Positions 50,453 through 58,899 of a stretch of 64,000 nt of DNA are shown piece by piece; position 1 is the first letter of the stretch; each line of letters begins with the position of its first letter. The stretch is from Alphaproteobacteria bacterium (GTDB lineage Bacteria > Pseudomonadota > Alphaproteobacteria > UBA8366 > Aestuariispiraceae), in the NCBI GenBank assembly GCA_006844765.1, contig SPJV01000075.1:62001-126000 (forward strand), given 5' to 3'. A program made the translations under genes and the position numbers. The notes beneath the pieces were generated by a model. The model worked only from the letters and a program-made list of their open reading frames with translations, was not told where the DNA came from and ran no database searches.

Positions 50453-51310
50453 GTGACCATTCTTTCCATCCAATCGCATGTCGCCTTTGGCCATGTCGGG
50501 AATGCAGCGGCCGTTTTTCCCTTGCAGCGTTTGGGGCGGGAGGTCTGGCCAATCCATACGGTTCTGTTTTCCAATCATCCTGGCTATGGCGCGTTTAAGG
50601 GCCCGATTCTGCCGTCCTCGACGATACGCGATCAAGTGGATGGGCTTGAAGCGCTGGGCGTCTTGGATCGATGTAGTGCTGTGCTGTCCGGCTATTTGGG
50701 GGATGCATCCGTCGGGGCTGCGGTGGCGGACGCCGTGGCGCGGGTCAAGGCGTTGAATTCCGAGGCGATCCATGTTTGTGACCCCGTGATGGGCGATGAT
50801 GGGCCTGGGCTCTATGTCGCCGAAGACATTCCAAGCTTCATACGCCGCGTCCTGATCCCGGGTGCAGATGTCGCGATACCGAACCGGTTTGAGCTGTCCC
50901 TGTTGACCGGCATGCCCGCCGCAACGCTGGAGGAAGCATTGGCCGCGGCCAGGGCGTTGATGGCACTTGGCCCCCGGATTGTGTTAACCACCAGTCTGGA
51001 GCGTCCTGATGGACCCGAGGGCTGTATCGAGATGCTGCTGGTGGAAGGGGATGAAGCCTGGATCGTTGCGACACCGAAGCTTGATTTTCCGGTTGCACCA
51101 AATGGCTCCGGCGATGCGACTGCCGCATTGTTTACGGCGTTCTATTTAGAAAGTCGTGATGCAGCCTTGGCGCTTACCTGGACCGCCTCGTCAATCTACT
51201 CCCTGATGTCGGCAACGCTGAAGTCGGGCGGGCGGGAACTGGCCTTGATCGCTGGTCAAGAACGTCTCGCTAATCCGGAGCGGATATATGACGCTTGGCC
51301 CGTTGATTGA
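50453..51310 (+). CDS. pdxY: Pyridoxal kinase
   Basis: About 285 residues from GTG 50453, chosen because the canonical start ILSIQSHVAFGHVGNAA follows at once. It is ribokinase-fold, with HTVLFSNHPGYGAFKG, DPVMGDDGPGLYV (Mg2+/ATP), PNRFELSLLTG and the anion hole NGSGDATAALF near residue 220. It phosphorylates pyridoxal in the PLP salvage route. A three-copy tandem repeat begins at its stop codon. Confidence 0.93.
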   Translation: MTILSIQSHVAFGHVGNAAAVFPLQRLGREVWPIHTVLFSNHPGYGAFKGPILPSSTIRDQVDGLEALGVLDRCSAVLSGYLGDASVGAAVADAVARVKALNSEAIHVCDPVMGDDGPGLYVAEDIPSFIRRVLIPGADVAIPNRFELSLLTGMPAATLEEALAAARALMALGPRIVLTTSLERPDGPEGCIEMLLVEGDEAWIVATPKLDFPVAPNGSGDATAALFTAFYLESRDAALALTWTASSIYSLMSATLKSGGRELALIAGQERLANPERIYDAWPVD

Positions 51311-51373
51311 ATAGCCAACTGGCAGCCTTTGAACAGCTAACCGGCGGCTTTTGAATAGCTAATCGGCGGCTCT
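51308..51373. repeat. 22-bp tandem repeat, three copies, starting at the pdxY stop codon
   Basis: Units at 51308-51329, 51330-51351 and 51352-51373 follow TGAA(T/C)AGC(C/T)AA(C/T)(T/C)GGC(A/G)GC. The first begins with the pdxY TGA. The third covers the last codons and stop of the opposite-strand TPR gene, so its 3' end has been formed or reshaped by the duplication. Confidence 0.9.
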
Positions 51374-53899
51374 GATTTTACGAACCAGCAGATGCCGGAC
51401 CCGGTTGAATACTTCCCGCCAATCCCCTGGGCTGGTCTGTCGGAACAAGGTCATGCTGGGGTACCAAGGCGTGTCGTCCCGCGTTTGCATCCAACGCCAA
51501 TCCGGGGCGTAGGGCAGCAGCACCCAGACTTGCTTGCCCAGCGCGCCCGCGAGATGGGCAACGGATGTGTCGACCGTGATGACGAGGTCCAATTGCTGAA
51601 TCAAGGCAGCTGTTTGAGCGAAATCGCCTAACGCGCCGGACATGTCGCGGATAAAGGGCTCCAACTGGGCGCTGGCGATATCCTGGGCGCGCGGGCCCTT
51701 TTGCAGAGAGAAGAATGCCACCCCTTGCATTTCCATCAGCGAGGCAAAGTCTTCTATCGACAGGGATCTGTTCCGGTCGTTCTTATGGCTTGGCTTACCC
51801 GCCCAGCAAAGGCCGATACGCATTTGGGAGGCTGTCTGATCCGGCAATTCCGGCAAGTCTGTGTCTTCTGGGCTGCTCAGGTAAGGAATGTCGCCTGGGA
51901 CCGTGTCCAGTGTCGTTTTCGCAAGACCGGGCAGGCTTAGCAGCGGAACCTGGAAATTGTATCCGCCGCGCAGCGGTGCTCCTTGCGGGGTGACGTCAAT
52001 GCCTTCGAATAAGGGCGACGCTTTCAGCAGTGAAACGAGGGGCGGTTGGACCTCGAACGTGATCGCGCGGGGGGACTGGGCCTTCAGCACCGGGACATAG
52101 CGGCAGAATTGCAGACTGTCGCCCAGCCCTTGTTCACTCCACACCATGATTGTCCGGTTCTTCAGCTTCGCGCCGCGCCAACGGGGGATGCGGTTATGCC
52201 GTATCGCGGCTTCCGGCAGATCCCAACGCGCTTCGTAGTCGCGGAAACCGGCTTCCAGGTCGCCGGCAAGCAGATGCGTTAAGGATCGATCCCATACCAA
52301 TTCTGGCTTGTTGTAGCCCCGTTGCTCCGCCTCTTTGAAACTGTCGAGCGCTTCGGCGAATTCCCCCTTATCCCGCAAGACAAGGCCGAGATTATAATGT
52401 ATCTGCGCCGCTTCCGGGGAGCATGCCAATGCCTGACGGTGGGCTTCTTCCGCGTGATCCAGTCGGTTTTGTGCCCGAAAGGCATTGCCCAGATTGGACC
52501 AAGCCGATCCATCATCAGGCTTCAAGGAAACACCCCGCCGTAAACAGGCGATGGCCGGCTCCAGATGCCCGGTCCGGCGGAGCAGGACGCCCAGATTGAT
52601 CCAGGGGGCGGGAAGGGTCGGATTCGCCGCGATCAATGCGCGATAGAGCTTCGAGGCTTGATCCAACTTTCCTTGCCCATGCAACGCCACGGCCTGGGCA
52701 AGCAGCTTAGGTTCCGAATTTTCATCCGACACTGAACTTGCCGCAGTTTCTGGCGACCCTAATGTGGCCTCTTGTGCGGGTGGCGGTTCAATGGAGACGG
52801 ACCATTCTTCCTTTGGCGGCGGAGATGTCTCAGGCTCTTCTTCGGCTGCTGGTTCAGGCTGAGGTTCCTCTGAAATCTCAGCGTGACCCACATCGGTTGT
52901 CACGTCGGTTTCTACAGCCTCTGCGTCGTCGACAGGCTGATCGCTTGCAGCTGCAGTGGCATCGAAGACTTCGAACATCGCGTCAAAATCATCGACCTTG
53001 TCCCCTTCGGATGGTGAGGGTGCGGCGTAGCTCGTTTCGGCGACCTCAGTTGCCTGAGGGACCGGTGCGGATGGGGCAGATGGGGCAGATGGGGCAGATG
53101 GGGCAGATTGGGCGGATGGCTCGGTAGGGCTCTCTTCGTCGTGGGCTGTAGAGCTTTCTTCTTCGCCGACGATTGTGTCTAACATGACAAAGTCATCTAT
53201 CATATCGGTATCGACTGGGGTGTTCTCCTCACCGGGAACAGCGACGGAAGCAGCGATGCTTTCCACGTCTTCATCATCATCCGCCCAGTCAATATCGGGG
53301 AACTCGTCTTCATCCAGTTCAATAGAGGCTGGCGGCTTTTCGAAATCGTCCAGCTCGGATGATTCGGTTTCCGATATTGCGGCTTCCGATAACGCGGTGT
53401 TTTCGGTCCTCTGCGCCGTAGGTAACGGCGGGTCTGCTTCAAATTCTGTAGACCGCGAGCCGTCTTGCGGGGCTTCGCCATAGATGACGACCGGCGCATC
53501 ACCAGCCTGAGTTTGAGCACGGGCGCCCGTGTCCGGGCCATCGGCTGTCATCTCTGCGGATTCGAGCATCTCGGACAGATCAAGCTCAACCAGGGATGAC
53601 AGATCGATCCCCATCATGTCGTCCCGATGGAGGATATCGTCAATCTCGGCGTTTACTTCCGCCTCAGTCTGTTCATCGATACCAGAGGTTCCAGGAGGCT
53701 CCGGATCGAACATTGAATACGGGTCGGAATCGCCAGCTCCACTGTCATCAGACGGTTTACCAGAAGACGCAGTGGAGGACGCACTGGCCGCGTCTCCCGT
53801 TTTCTTCTTCGGCTTGCCGAAGTCGATCACGAAATCCGCGCCCAGTTCAAAGCCAGAACCATCGCCCCGGCTGCCCGATCTCTTATTCTCGTCGACCAT
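51359..53899 (-). CDS. TPR protein with glycosyltransferase-9-like C-terminal domain and long acidic N-terminus
   Basis: 846 residues in three parts. Residues 1-395 are acidic and low-complexity (many D, E, S, P) with an SAP repeat; they should be disordered. Residues about 400-540 are TPRs (QAVALHGQGKLDQASKLYRALIAANP; GVLLRRTGHLEPAIACLRRGVSLKP; GNAFRAQNRLDHAEEAHRQALACSP). Residues 560-840 resemble the ADP-heptose/GT9 fold (MVWSEQGLGDSLQFCRYVPVL; IGLCWAGKPSHKNDRNRSLSIEDF; DLVITVDTSVAHLAGALGKQVWVLLP). Similar TPR-GT9 proteins modify flagellin or surface glycans. No signal peptide or helix-anchored segment is seen. It is convergent with pdxY. Confidence 0.85.
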   Translation of the reverse strand: MVDENKRSGSRGDGSGFELGADFVIDFGKPKKKTGDAASASSTASSGKPSDDSGAGDSDPYSMFDPEPPGTSGIDEQTEAEVNAEIDDILHRDDMMGIDLSSLVELDLSEMLESAEMTADGPDTGARAQTQAGDAPVVIYGEAPQDGSRSTEFEADPPLPTAQRTENTALSEAAISETESSELDDFEKPPASIELDEDEFPDIDWADDDEDVESIAASVAVPGEENTPVDTDMIDDFVMLDTIVGEEESSTAHDEESPTEPSAQSAPSAPSAPSAPSAPVPQATEVAETSYAAPSPSEGDKVDDFDAMFEVFDATAAASDQPVDDAEAVETDVTTDVGHAEISEEPQPEPAAEEEPETSPPPKEEWSVSIEPPPAQEATLGSPETAASSVSDENSEPKLLAQAVALHGQGKLDQASKLYRALIAANPTLPAPWINLGVLLRRTGHLEPAIACLRRGVSLKPDDGSAWSNLGNAFRAQNRLDHAEEAHRQALACSPEAAQIHYNLGLVLRDKGEFAEALDSFKEAEQRGYNKPELVWDRSLTHLLAGDLEAGFRDYEARWDLPEAAIRHNRIPRWRGAKLKNRTIMVWSEQGLGDSLQFCRYVPVLKAQSPRAITFEVQPPLVSLLKASPLFEGIDVTPQGAPLRGGYNFQVPLLSLPGLAKTTLDTVPGDIPYLSSPEDTDLPELPDQTASQMRIGLCWAGKPSHKNDRNRSLSIEDFASLMEMQGVAFFSLQKGPRAQDIASAQLEPFIRDMSGALGDFAQTAALIQQLDLVITVDTSVAHLAGALGKQVWVLLPYAPDWRWMQTRDDTPWYPSMTLFRQTSPGDWREVFNRVRHLLVRKIRAAD
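53070..53114. repeat. 9-bp in-frame microsatellite in the TPR gene
   Basis: Four perfect copies of GATGGGGCA (53070-53105) and a degenerate fifth. On the minus strand they encode repeated Ser-Ala-Pro in the disordered N-terminal region. Copy-number change would keep the frame. Confidence 0.92.
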
Positions 53900-53954
53900 C
53901 AGCGCCGACCCTACCCGGTTCGCACGCCTGGGTCGAGGTCCACGCGCATGCCGG

Positions 53955-54971
53955 TCAAATCAAACCGTCAGCGATCATTTGCTCGGCAATCTGCACCGTG
54001 TTCAGGGCAGCCCCTTTACGCAGATTGTCCGAGACGATCCAGAGCGCCAAGCCATTCTCGATGGTCGGATCTTCGCGGATGCGGCTGATATAGACGGCGT
54101 CTTCACCCGCTGATTCTTCCGGCGTTACATAGCCTTCGTCAGCGCGGTGATCGACCACGATGCAACCCGGTGCTTCCCGCAGAATTTCCCTTGCGTCATC
54201 GGCGGATAATTCGCGGGAGAGCTGGAGATTGGCCGCAACCGCATGGCCGATGAAGACCGGCACGCGCACACAGGTTGCATGCAGTTTGATCTTCGGATCG
54301 ATGATCTTTTTGGTTTCGACCATCATCTTCCATTCTTCCTTGGTCGAGCCGTCATCCATGAAGACATCGATATGGGGAATGGCGTTGAAGGCGATCTGCT
54401 TGGTGAATTTCTCCCGCGGGAGCGGATCGTTCACAAAGACGGAGCGCGTTTGGTTGAAAAGCTCGTCCATTCCCTCCCGGCCCGCGCCGGAGACGGATTG
54501 GTAGGTCGAGACCACGACACGTTCGATATTTGCGGCGTCGTGAAGCGGCTTCAGCGCGACCACAGTCTGGATCGTCGAACAGTTCGGATTGGCGATGATG
54601 TTCTTCTTGTTGAACCCTTTCAGCGCTTCCGGGTTCACTTCCGGCACCACCAGCGGCACATCCGGGTCCATCCGGAATTGTGAGGTGTTGTCCACCACCA
54701 CGGCGCCGGCTGCGGCTGCTTTTGGAGAATATTCAGCGCTGACCTTCGCACCGGGCGAGGACAGAACAATATCGGTCCCGGTGAAGTCGTAACTGGCGAG
54801 ATCCTGTGCCTTCAAGACATCATCTTCGCCATAAGAGATTTCGACACCGACCGAACGGGAAGACGCAAGCGCGACAACCTGGTCTGCCGGAAACTTTCGC
54901 TCAGCCATGATCTGTAAGACCTCGCGGCCGACATTTCCCGTGGCCCCGACCACAGCAACCTTATACCCCAT
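53955..54971 (-). CDS. asd: Aspartate-semialdehyde dehydrogenase
   Basis: 338 residues. It has the NADP-binding AVVGATGNVGREVL, GTDIVLSSPGAKVS, catalytic Cys in ANPNCSTIQ (near 132), and QSVSGAGREGMDEL with a C-terminal active-site His in RVPVFIGHAVA. It reduces aspartyl phosphate to the semialdehyde for lysine, threonine and methionine. AAGGAAG precedes the ATG. The upstream neighbour on this strand is a small exported protein past a terminator, so asd has its own promoter. Confidence 0.96.
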   Translation of the reverse strand: MGYKVAVVGATGNVGREVLQIMAERKFPADQVVALASSRSVGVEISYGEDDVLKAQDLASYDFTGTDIVLSSPGAKVSAEYSPKAAAAGAVVVDNTSQFRMDPDVPLVVPEVNPEALKGFNKKNIIANPNCSTIQTVVALKPLHDAANIERVVVSTYQSVSGAGREGMDELFNQTRSVFVNDPLPREKFTKQIAFNAIPHIDVFMDDGSTKEEWKMMVETKKIIDPKIKLHATCVRVPVFIGHAVAANLQLSRELSADDAREILREAPGCIVVDHRADEGYVTPEESAGEDAVYISRIREDPTIENGLALWIVSDNLRKGAALNTVQIAEQMIADGLI

Positions 54972-55082
54972 TTTGAACTTCCTTTCATCCTAACCAGGAC
55001 CCTTGGGCGGCGCTTCAATAACGCCGGGGGACGGGTCTGGCAATTCAACAAATCGCGCCCGCACTGTGCGGACAAATGAAAA

Positions 55083-55104
55083 GGGCCGGGGAAAACCCCG
55101 GCCC
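55083..55104 (-). terminator. Terminator of the small exported Lys/Thr-repeat gene
   Basis: A perfect 9-bp GC stem (GGGCCGGGG/CCCCGGCCC) with a 4-base loop. On the minus strand it is followed by TTTT. It lies 42 bases past the 55146-55403 gene and before asd. Confidence 0.85.
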
Positions 55105-55145
55105 GTCGATCTGGCGGTGGTCCGCCGAGATGTTCGGTTCCGAGG

Positions 55146-55403
55146 CTACCCGTCAGCCACGGTGGTTTTCGTTGTCTTGGTCGTTTTCGTTGTCTTGGTC
55201 GTTTTGGTCAGCACAGGCGACTTCGACTGGCCTGCCGTGGCGGCCTTGTCCGTTGCCGTGCTGGCGGTCGTTGCATGTTTTTCAGCATGTTTTTGTGCGA
55301 AGCACATGCCTTCAGCCATGGCGGAGGCACCGAATCCGATGACGCCAAACGCGACGGTGCCTGCGACGGCGAGACCGGCGGCAACTGTCTTGAGAGCGTA
55401 CAT
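55146..55403 (-). CDS. Small exported protein with a Lys-Thr repeat tail
   Basis: 85 residues from ATG 55403 (AAGGA eight bases upstream). A signal peptide (MYALKTVAAGLAVAGTVAFG, cleavage near SAMAEG) precedes a mature part of about 55 residues. That part has one Cys, several His/Lys, and a C-terminal run of KTT repeats. The repeats come from an 18-bp perfect DNA duplication. The strongly basic tail could bind nucleic acid, polyphosphate or acidic wall polymers; no family is recognised. A clean terminator and ribosome-binding site support it as a real gene. Confidence 0.6.
   Translation of the reverse strand: MYALKTVAAGLAVAGTVAFGVIGFGASAMAEGMCFAQKHAEKHATTASTATDKAATAGQSKSPVLTKTTKTTKTTKTTKTTVADG
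55165..55209. repeat. 18-bp tandem repeat coding the KTT tail
   Basis: Two perfect copies of GTTTTCGTTGTCTTGGTC (55165-55182 and 55183-55200) and a final half unit. Read on the minus strand they encode Thr-Lys-Thr repeats at the protein's end. Confidence 0.92.
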
Positions 55404-55482
55404 CACGGCATTCCTTTTCGTTTGCTGGCGCGCAGTCTAGTCTTTCAGTAGAGATTCGGCAACCAAGGAGGTTCTCTCACCG

Positions 55483-56343
55483 ATGCCAGTGTCAATTGAC
55501 CCCTTCTTTGATGAAGCGACCAATACCTTCAGCTATGTAATCGCCGATCCTGTTTCCGGCGATGCGGCCATTCTGGATAGCGTCTTGGATTATGACCCGG
55601 CGTCCGGGCGTACATCGCACGGATCGGCGGATCGTCTGATTGCGGCCATCAAGGATAAAGGGCTGACGCTGCGCTATATCCTCGAAACCCATGTGCATGC
55701 GGATCATCTGACCGCGGCCCCTTACCTGAAGGCGGCCTTGGGTGGGGAGATCTGCATCGGGTCCAAAGTGCCGGTGGTGCAGGACACCTTCGCGGGGATC
55801 TATAACCTGGGGGAAGACTTTGCCCGCAATGGGTCGCAGTTCGACCGGCTTTTGAACGATGGCGAATGTTTGAGGCTGGGGGATGTGGAGATTGAGACGC
55901 TCCACACACCCGGTCATACGCCAGCCTGTGTTTCCTATAAGGTGGAAGATGCCGTATTTGTCGGGGATGTCATGTTCATGCCGGACTTCGGGTCTGCCCG
56001 ATGCGATTTCCCGGGGGGCGATGCCCGGACGTTATACCGATCTGTTCAACGCATTCTCTCCCTGCCGCCGGAAACCCGACTGTTCATGTGCCATGACTAC
56101 TGTCCGGGTGGACGGGAGCTGCGGTGGATCACGACGGTCGCGGAGCAGCGGGCGGATAACCCGCATATCAAGGATGGGGTTGATGAAGAGGCCTTTGTCA
56201 CTCTCCGGACGGAACGGGATGCGAAATTGTCGATGCCGGCTCTGCTGTTGCCTTCCGTGCAGGTGAATATCCGGGGGGGCTCTTTTCCGCAGGCTGAATC
56301 GAACGGCAACAGCTACCTCAAGATCCCGTTGAATGTGGTCTAG
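55483..56343 (+). CDS. MBL-fold hydrolase, persulfide dioxygenase-like (Blh/ETHE1 group)
   Basis: 286 residues, a metallo-beta-lactamase fold. HVHADHLTAAPYLK near 63 gives the metal-binding HxHxDH. Further ligands are the His in HTPGHTPACVSY and the Asp in FVGDVMFMPDFGSARCDFPGG, and FMCHDY supplies the last His. DFGSARCDFPGG is characteristic of ETHE1/Blh enzymes, which use one iron to oxidise glutathione persulfide. It probably works in sulfide detoxification. It is followed 3 bases later by the MscS gene, suggesting an operon. AGGAGG lies upstream. Confidence 0.85.
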   Translation: MPVSIDPFFDEATNTFSYVIADPVSGDAAILDSVLDYDPASGRTSHGSADRLIAAIKDKGLTLRYILETHVHADHLTAAPYLKAALGGEICIGSKVPVVQDTFAGIYNLGEDFARNGSQFDRLLNDGECLRLGDVEIETLHTPGHTPACVSYKVEDAVFVGDVMFMPDFGSARCDFPGGDARTLYRSVQRILSLPPETRLFMCHDYCPGGRELRWITTVAEQRADNPHIKDGVDEEAFVTLRTERDAKLSMPALLLPSVQVNIRGGSFPQAESNGNSYLKIPLNVV

Positions 56344-56346
56344 CAT

Positions 56347-58890
56347 ATGATTTCTGGCGCCGTCATACCGGGCACATGCTACGCGTCTTTGCGATTCCGG
56401 CCTATCTACTGGCTGCGATTCGTAATGCCCGTTGCGCTGCTGCTCGCTTGTTTGATGGTGACATTTCCCGCTTTTTCTCAGACCGATGAGCAAACAGATT
56501 TCCGTATCACACTTGCCAATTGGTCCTTGGAACTGGATCGGTTGGAACAGCGGATCGGGGATGATGTGCTGGGCGATGCGGCGGCGCAGGCAATTTCCGT
56601 TCGCCTCGCCTGGGTCACGCGGGAGGCGGAGGTAGCGCGGGATAAGGCAAGGATTGTTCTGGAAAATCGAACAGAGCAGTTGGCAGCCCTGGGCCCCGCA
56701 CCGGAAAACGGAAATGAACCGGAAGAAATCGCCAAGGCCCGCCGTGGACTGACCGAGGCCGTCGCTTTCGCCAAATCGAATATGGCCCTGGCAGAGCTGA
56801 CCATTACCAGAACCGGCAACCTGCTTGATGCATTGGCGGATCGCCGAAGAAGTCGTTTGCTTGAATTCGTCTTCTCATCCAGCCCGCTACCCTACAGTTT
56901 CGAGACTATAAAAACCGCCGTACCAGATTTCTTTCATTTGCTTGGTGAGATCGCGGCCTTGCCGGGGACATGGTGGGTATCGCTACCGCCCGAAAAGCGA
57001 TCGCCGATGGTTTTTGTCGCGCTCTTCCTCATGCTCACGATTGGGATCGGTGTGACGTGGTTCCTGCGGCGGCTGGTGCTGTCCCGCATCGGCCCCTATG
57101 CGACAGAGATTCAGCCAGCCTATAGCCGCCGCTTGTTGGCTGCGGTCGCTGACGGTCTTGCGAAGGGTATCGTACCTGCTGGTGTGTTGATCGCAATTGT
57201 CGCGCGGACACAGATGGAAAGTGCCAGCATTTATGGACCATTCGGTGATCTGATCGGAACCTCTGCCGCCTATCTGGTACTGTTTCTGCTGGTGACGGCC
57301 TTGCCGCATTCGGTGTTGTTGCCGGAATTTCCAGGCTGGCGCCTGACGCGAATTCCGGCCCCGCGGGCCCGGGATATCATGCGGCATGTCTATCTGATCG
57401 CGGCCCTGTTCTGCGCGGGAGAGTTCGTCTTCGACCTTGCCCGGCATGTTCCCAGCATCGGGGCAGCCCTGACGGAGCCACTGCGGTCCGTGCTAACCTT
57501 CGGCCTGAATATCGCCCAGGGATTGGTCGTCCTATCCCTGCTTCGCACCCGGCATTGGGTGTTGGACCCGCCGGATGAGACGCAGCGGGATGCACTTGAT
57601 GACGAGGGGGAACAGTCGCTCTCCAAATCCGAGGAAACGGATGAGGAGGAGGACGGCGTTCAGCGTGTCGACCGGAATATTTTCTGGCATGGCCTGCGCG
57701 TACTTCTCGTCTGTTTGGCGTTGGCTGGAATGATCGCGCCGGCGCTCGGCTATGTAAGTTTGGGGAATTATCTCCTCAATAACATGCTGGGTTCGGCCTG
57801 TGTGCTGGCACTGCTTTATATATTGCGGGGGTTATTCAGGGAGGTGATTGGGCTTGTCACTGGGAGCCTCATCCTGCGCGACCGCCTCGGCATGCCCTAT
57901 ATCGCCCGGCGCCGGATCAAGCTGTATCTGCGTTTCGGTGTGGATCTGGTGATGCTGATTCTGGGCATTGCCGTCGTCGCACCACGCTGGGGAGTGCCTG
58001 CGGAGGACCTGGCGGCGGGGCTGACCATTGCGCTTGGATCCTTCACCGTCGGCAGCTTCGAATTCTCTATCCTGGAAATAGGTCTCGCGATTCTGAGCTT
58101 CTTCATCGTCATGGGGCTGACCGGGGCCAGCAAGCGCTTCCTGGATGAGCGGTTCCTACCGGAAACCCAGATTGACCCCGGCCTGCGTCACTCAATTACC
58201 GCCGGCGTCGGTTATGTGGGCTTCATTCTGGCCGCCCTGATCGCTGTGATGGCCGCTGGGGTGGACCTCACCAACCTCGCCCTGATCGCTGGTGCTTTAT
58301 CGGTCGGTATTGGTTTCGGCCTGCAAGGCATCGTGAACAATTTCGTATCAGGCGTGATTCTGTTGATTGAGCGCCCGATCAAGGTCGGCGATTGGGTGGT
58401 GGTCGGCGAACATGAGGGCTTTGTGAAGCAGATCAATATGCGGGCGACAGAGATTGAAACCTGGCAGCGGGCCAGCGTCATCGTGCCCAATGCGGATCTG
58501 TTGAGCTTCGCCGTCACCAACTGGACCCACAAGGATAAGCTGGGCCGCGTGGATGTCCGTGTTTCCGTCGCGCAGGATAGCGACCCCGACCATGTTGAGC
58601 GTATCCTGACGGAAATCGGTGCCGCCCATGAACGCGTCCGACGCTTCCCGCAGCCCGCCGCCTATATGTTTGAGATCGCGCCGGATCGTCTTGTCTACGA
58701 ACTGCGAGTCTTTACCAGCGATATTCTCTGGATTTTCGTCATCCAGAATGAGCTGTTTAAGGAAATCCTGCGCCGCTTCCGGGAGGAAGGGATCACAGTC
58801 CCCCATAGCCGCCAAGTTGTGCATTGGGTCGAAGGTGATCAACCAACACCAACGGGGCCGCCAAAGGAAATGTTGTCGGATAAATCGTGA
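56347..58890 (+). CDS. MscS-family mechanosensitive channel with DUF3772 N-terminus
   Basis: 847 residues. A signal peptide or first helix (about 22-45) is followed by a periplasmic helical domain (50-190) of the DUF3772 type, then a series of about ten membrane helices to 660. The MscS pore and beta domain has GIGFGLQGIVNNFVSGVILLIERPIKVGDWV near 655-690 and the exit-domain VIVPNADLLSFAVTNWT. The acidic loop near 420-440 is cytosolic. It gates on membrane tension. ATG 56347 has no clear Shine-Dalgarno, so the start is uncertain; ATG 56425 is an alternative. Confidence 0.88.
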   Translation: MISGAVIPGTCYASLRFRPIYWLRFVMPVALLLACLMVTFPAFSQTDEQTDFRITLANWSLELDRLEQRIGDDVLGDAAAQAISVRLAWVTREAEVARDKARIVLENRTEQLAALGPAPENGNEPEEIAKARRGLTEAVAFAKSNMALAELTITRTGNLLDALADRRRSRLLEFVFSSSPLPYSFETIKTAVPDFFHLLGEIAALPGTWWVSLPPEKRSPMVFVALFLMLTIGIGVTWFLRRLVLSRIGPYATEIQPAYSRRLLAAVADGLAKGIVPAGVLIAIVARTQMESASIYGPFGDLIGTSAAYLVLFLLVTALPHSVLLPEFPGWRLTRIPAPRARDIMRHVYLIAALFCAGEFVFDLARHVPSIGAALTEPLRSVLTFGLNIAQGLVVLSLLRTRHWVLDPPDETQRDALDDEGEQSLSKSEETDEEEDGVQRVDRNIFWHGLRVLLVCLALAGMIAPALGYVSLGNYLLNNMLGSACVLALLYILRGLFREVIGLVTGSLILRDRLGMPYIARRRIKLYLRFGVDLVMLILGIAVVAPRWGVPAEDLAAGLTIALGSFTVGSFEFSILEIGLAILSFFIVMGLTGASKRFLDERFLPETQIDPGLRHSITAGVGYVGFILAALIAVMAAGVDLTNLALIAGALSVGIGFGLQGIVNNFVSGVILLIERPIKVGDWVVVGEHEGFVKQINMRATEIETWQRASVIVPNADLLSFAVTNWTHKDKLGRVDVRVSVAQDSDPDHVERILTEIGAAHERVRRFPQPAAYMFEIAPDRLVYELRVFTSDILWIFVIQNELFKEILRRFREEGITVPHSRQVVHWVEGDQPTPTGPPKEMLSDKS

Positions 58891-58899
58891 GCCTTTTGG

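Noticed and set aside
55003..55440. 145-codon plus-strand frame with a Val/Leu-rich repeat that looks like a membrane helix
   Set aside because: The hydrophobic repeat is only the complement of the Lys/Thr repeat of the minus-strand gene, and the frame crosses the terminator hairpin.
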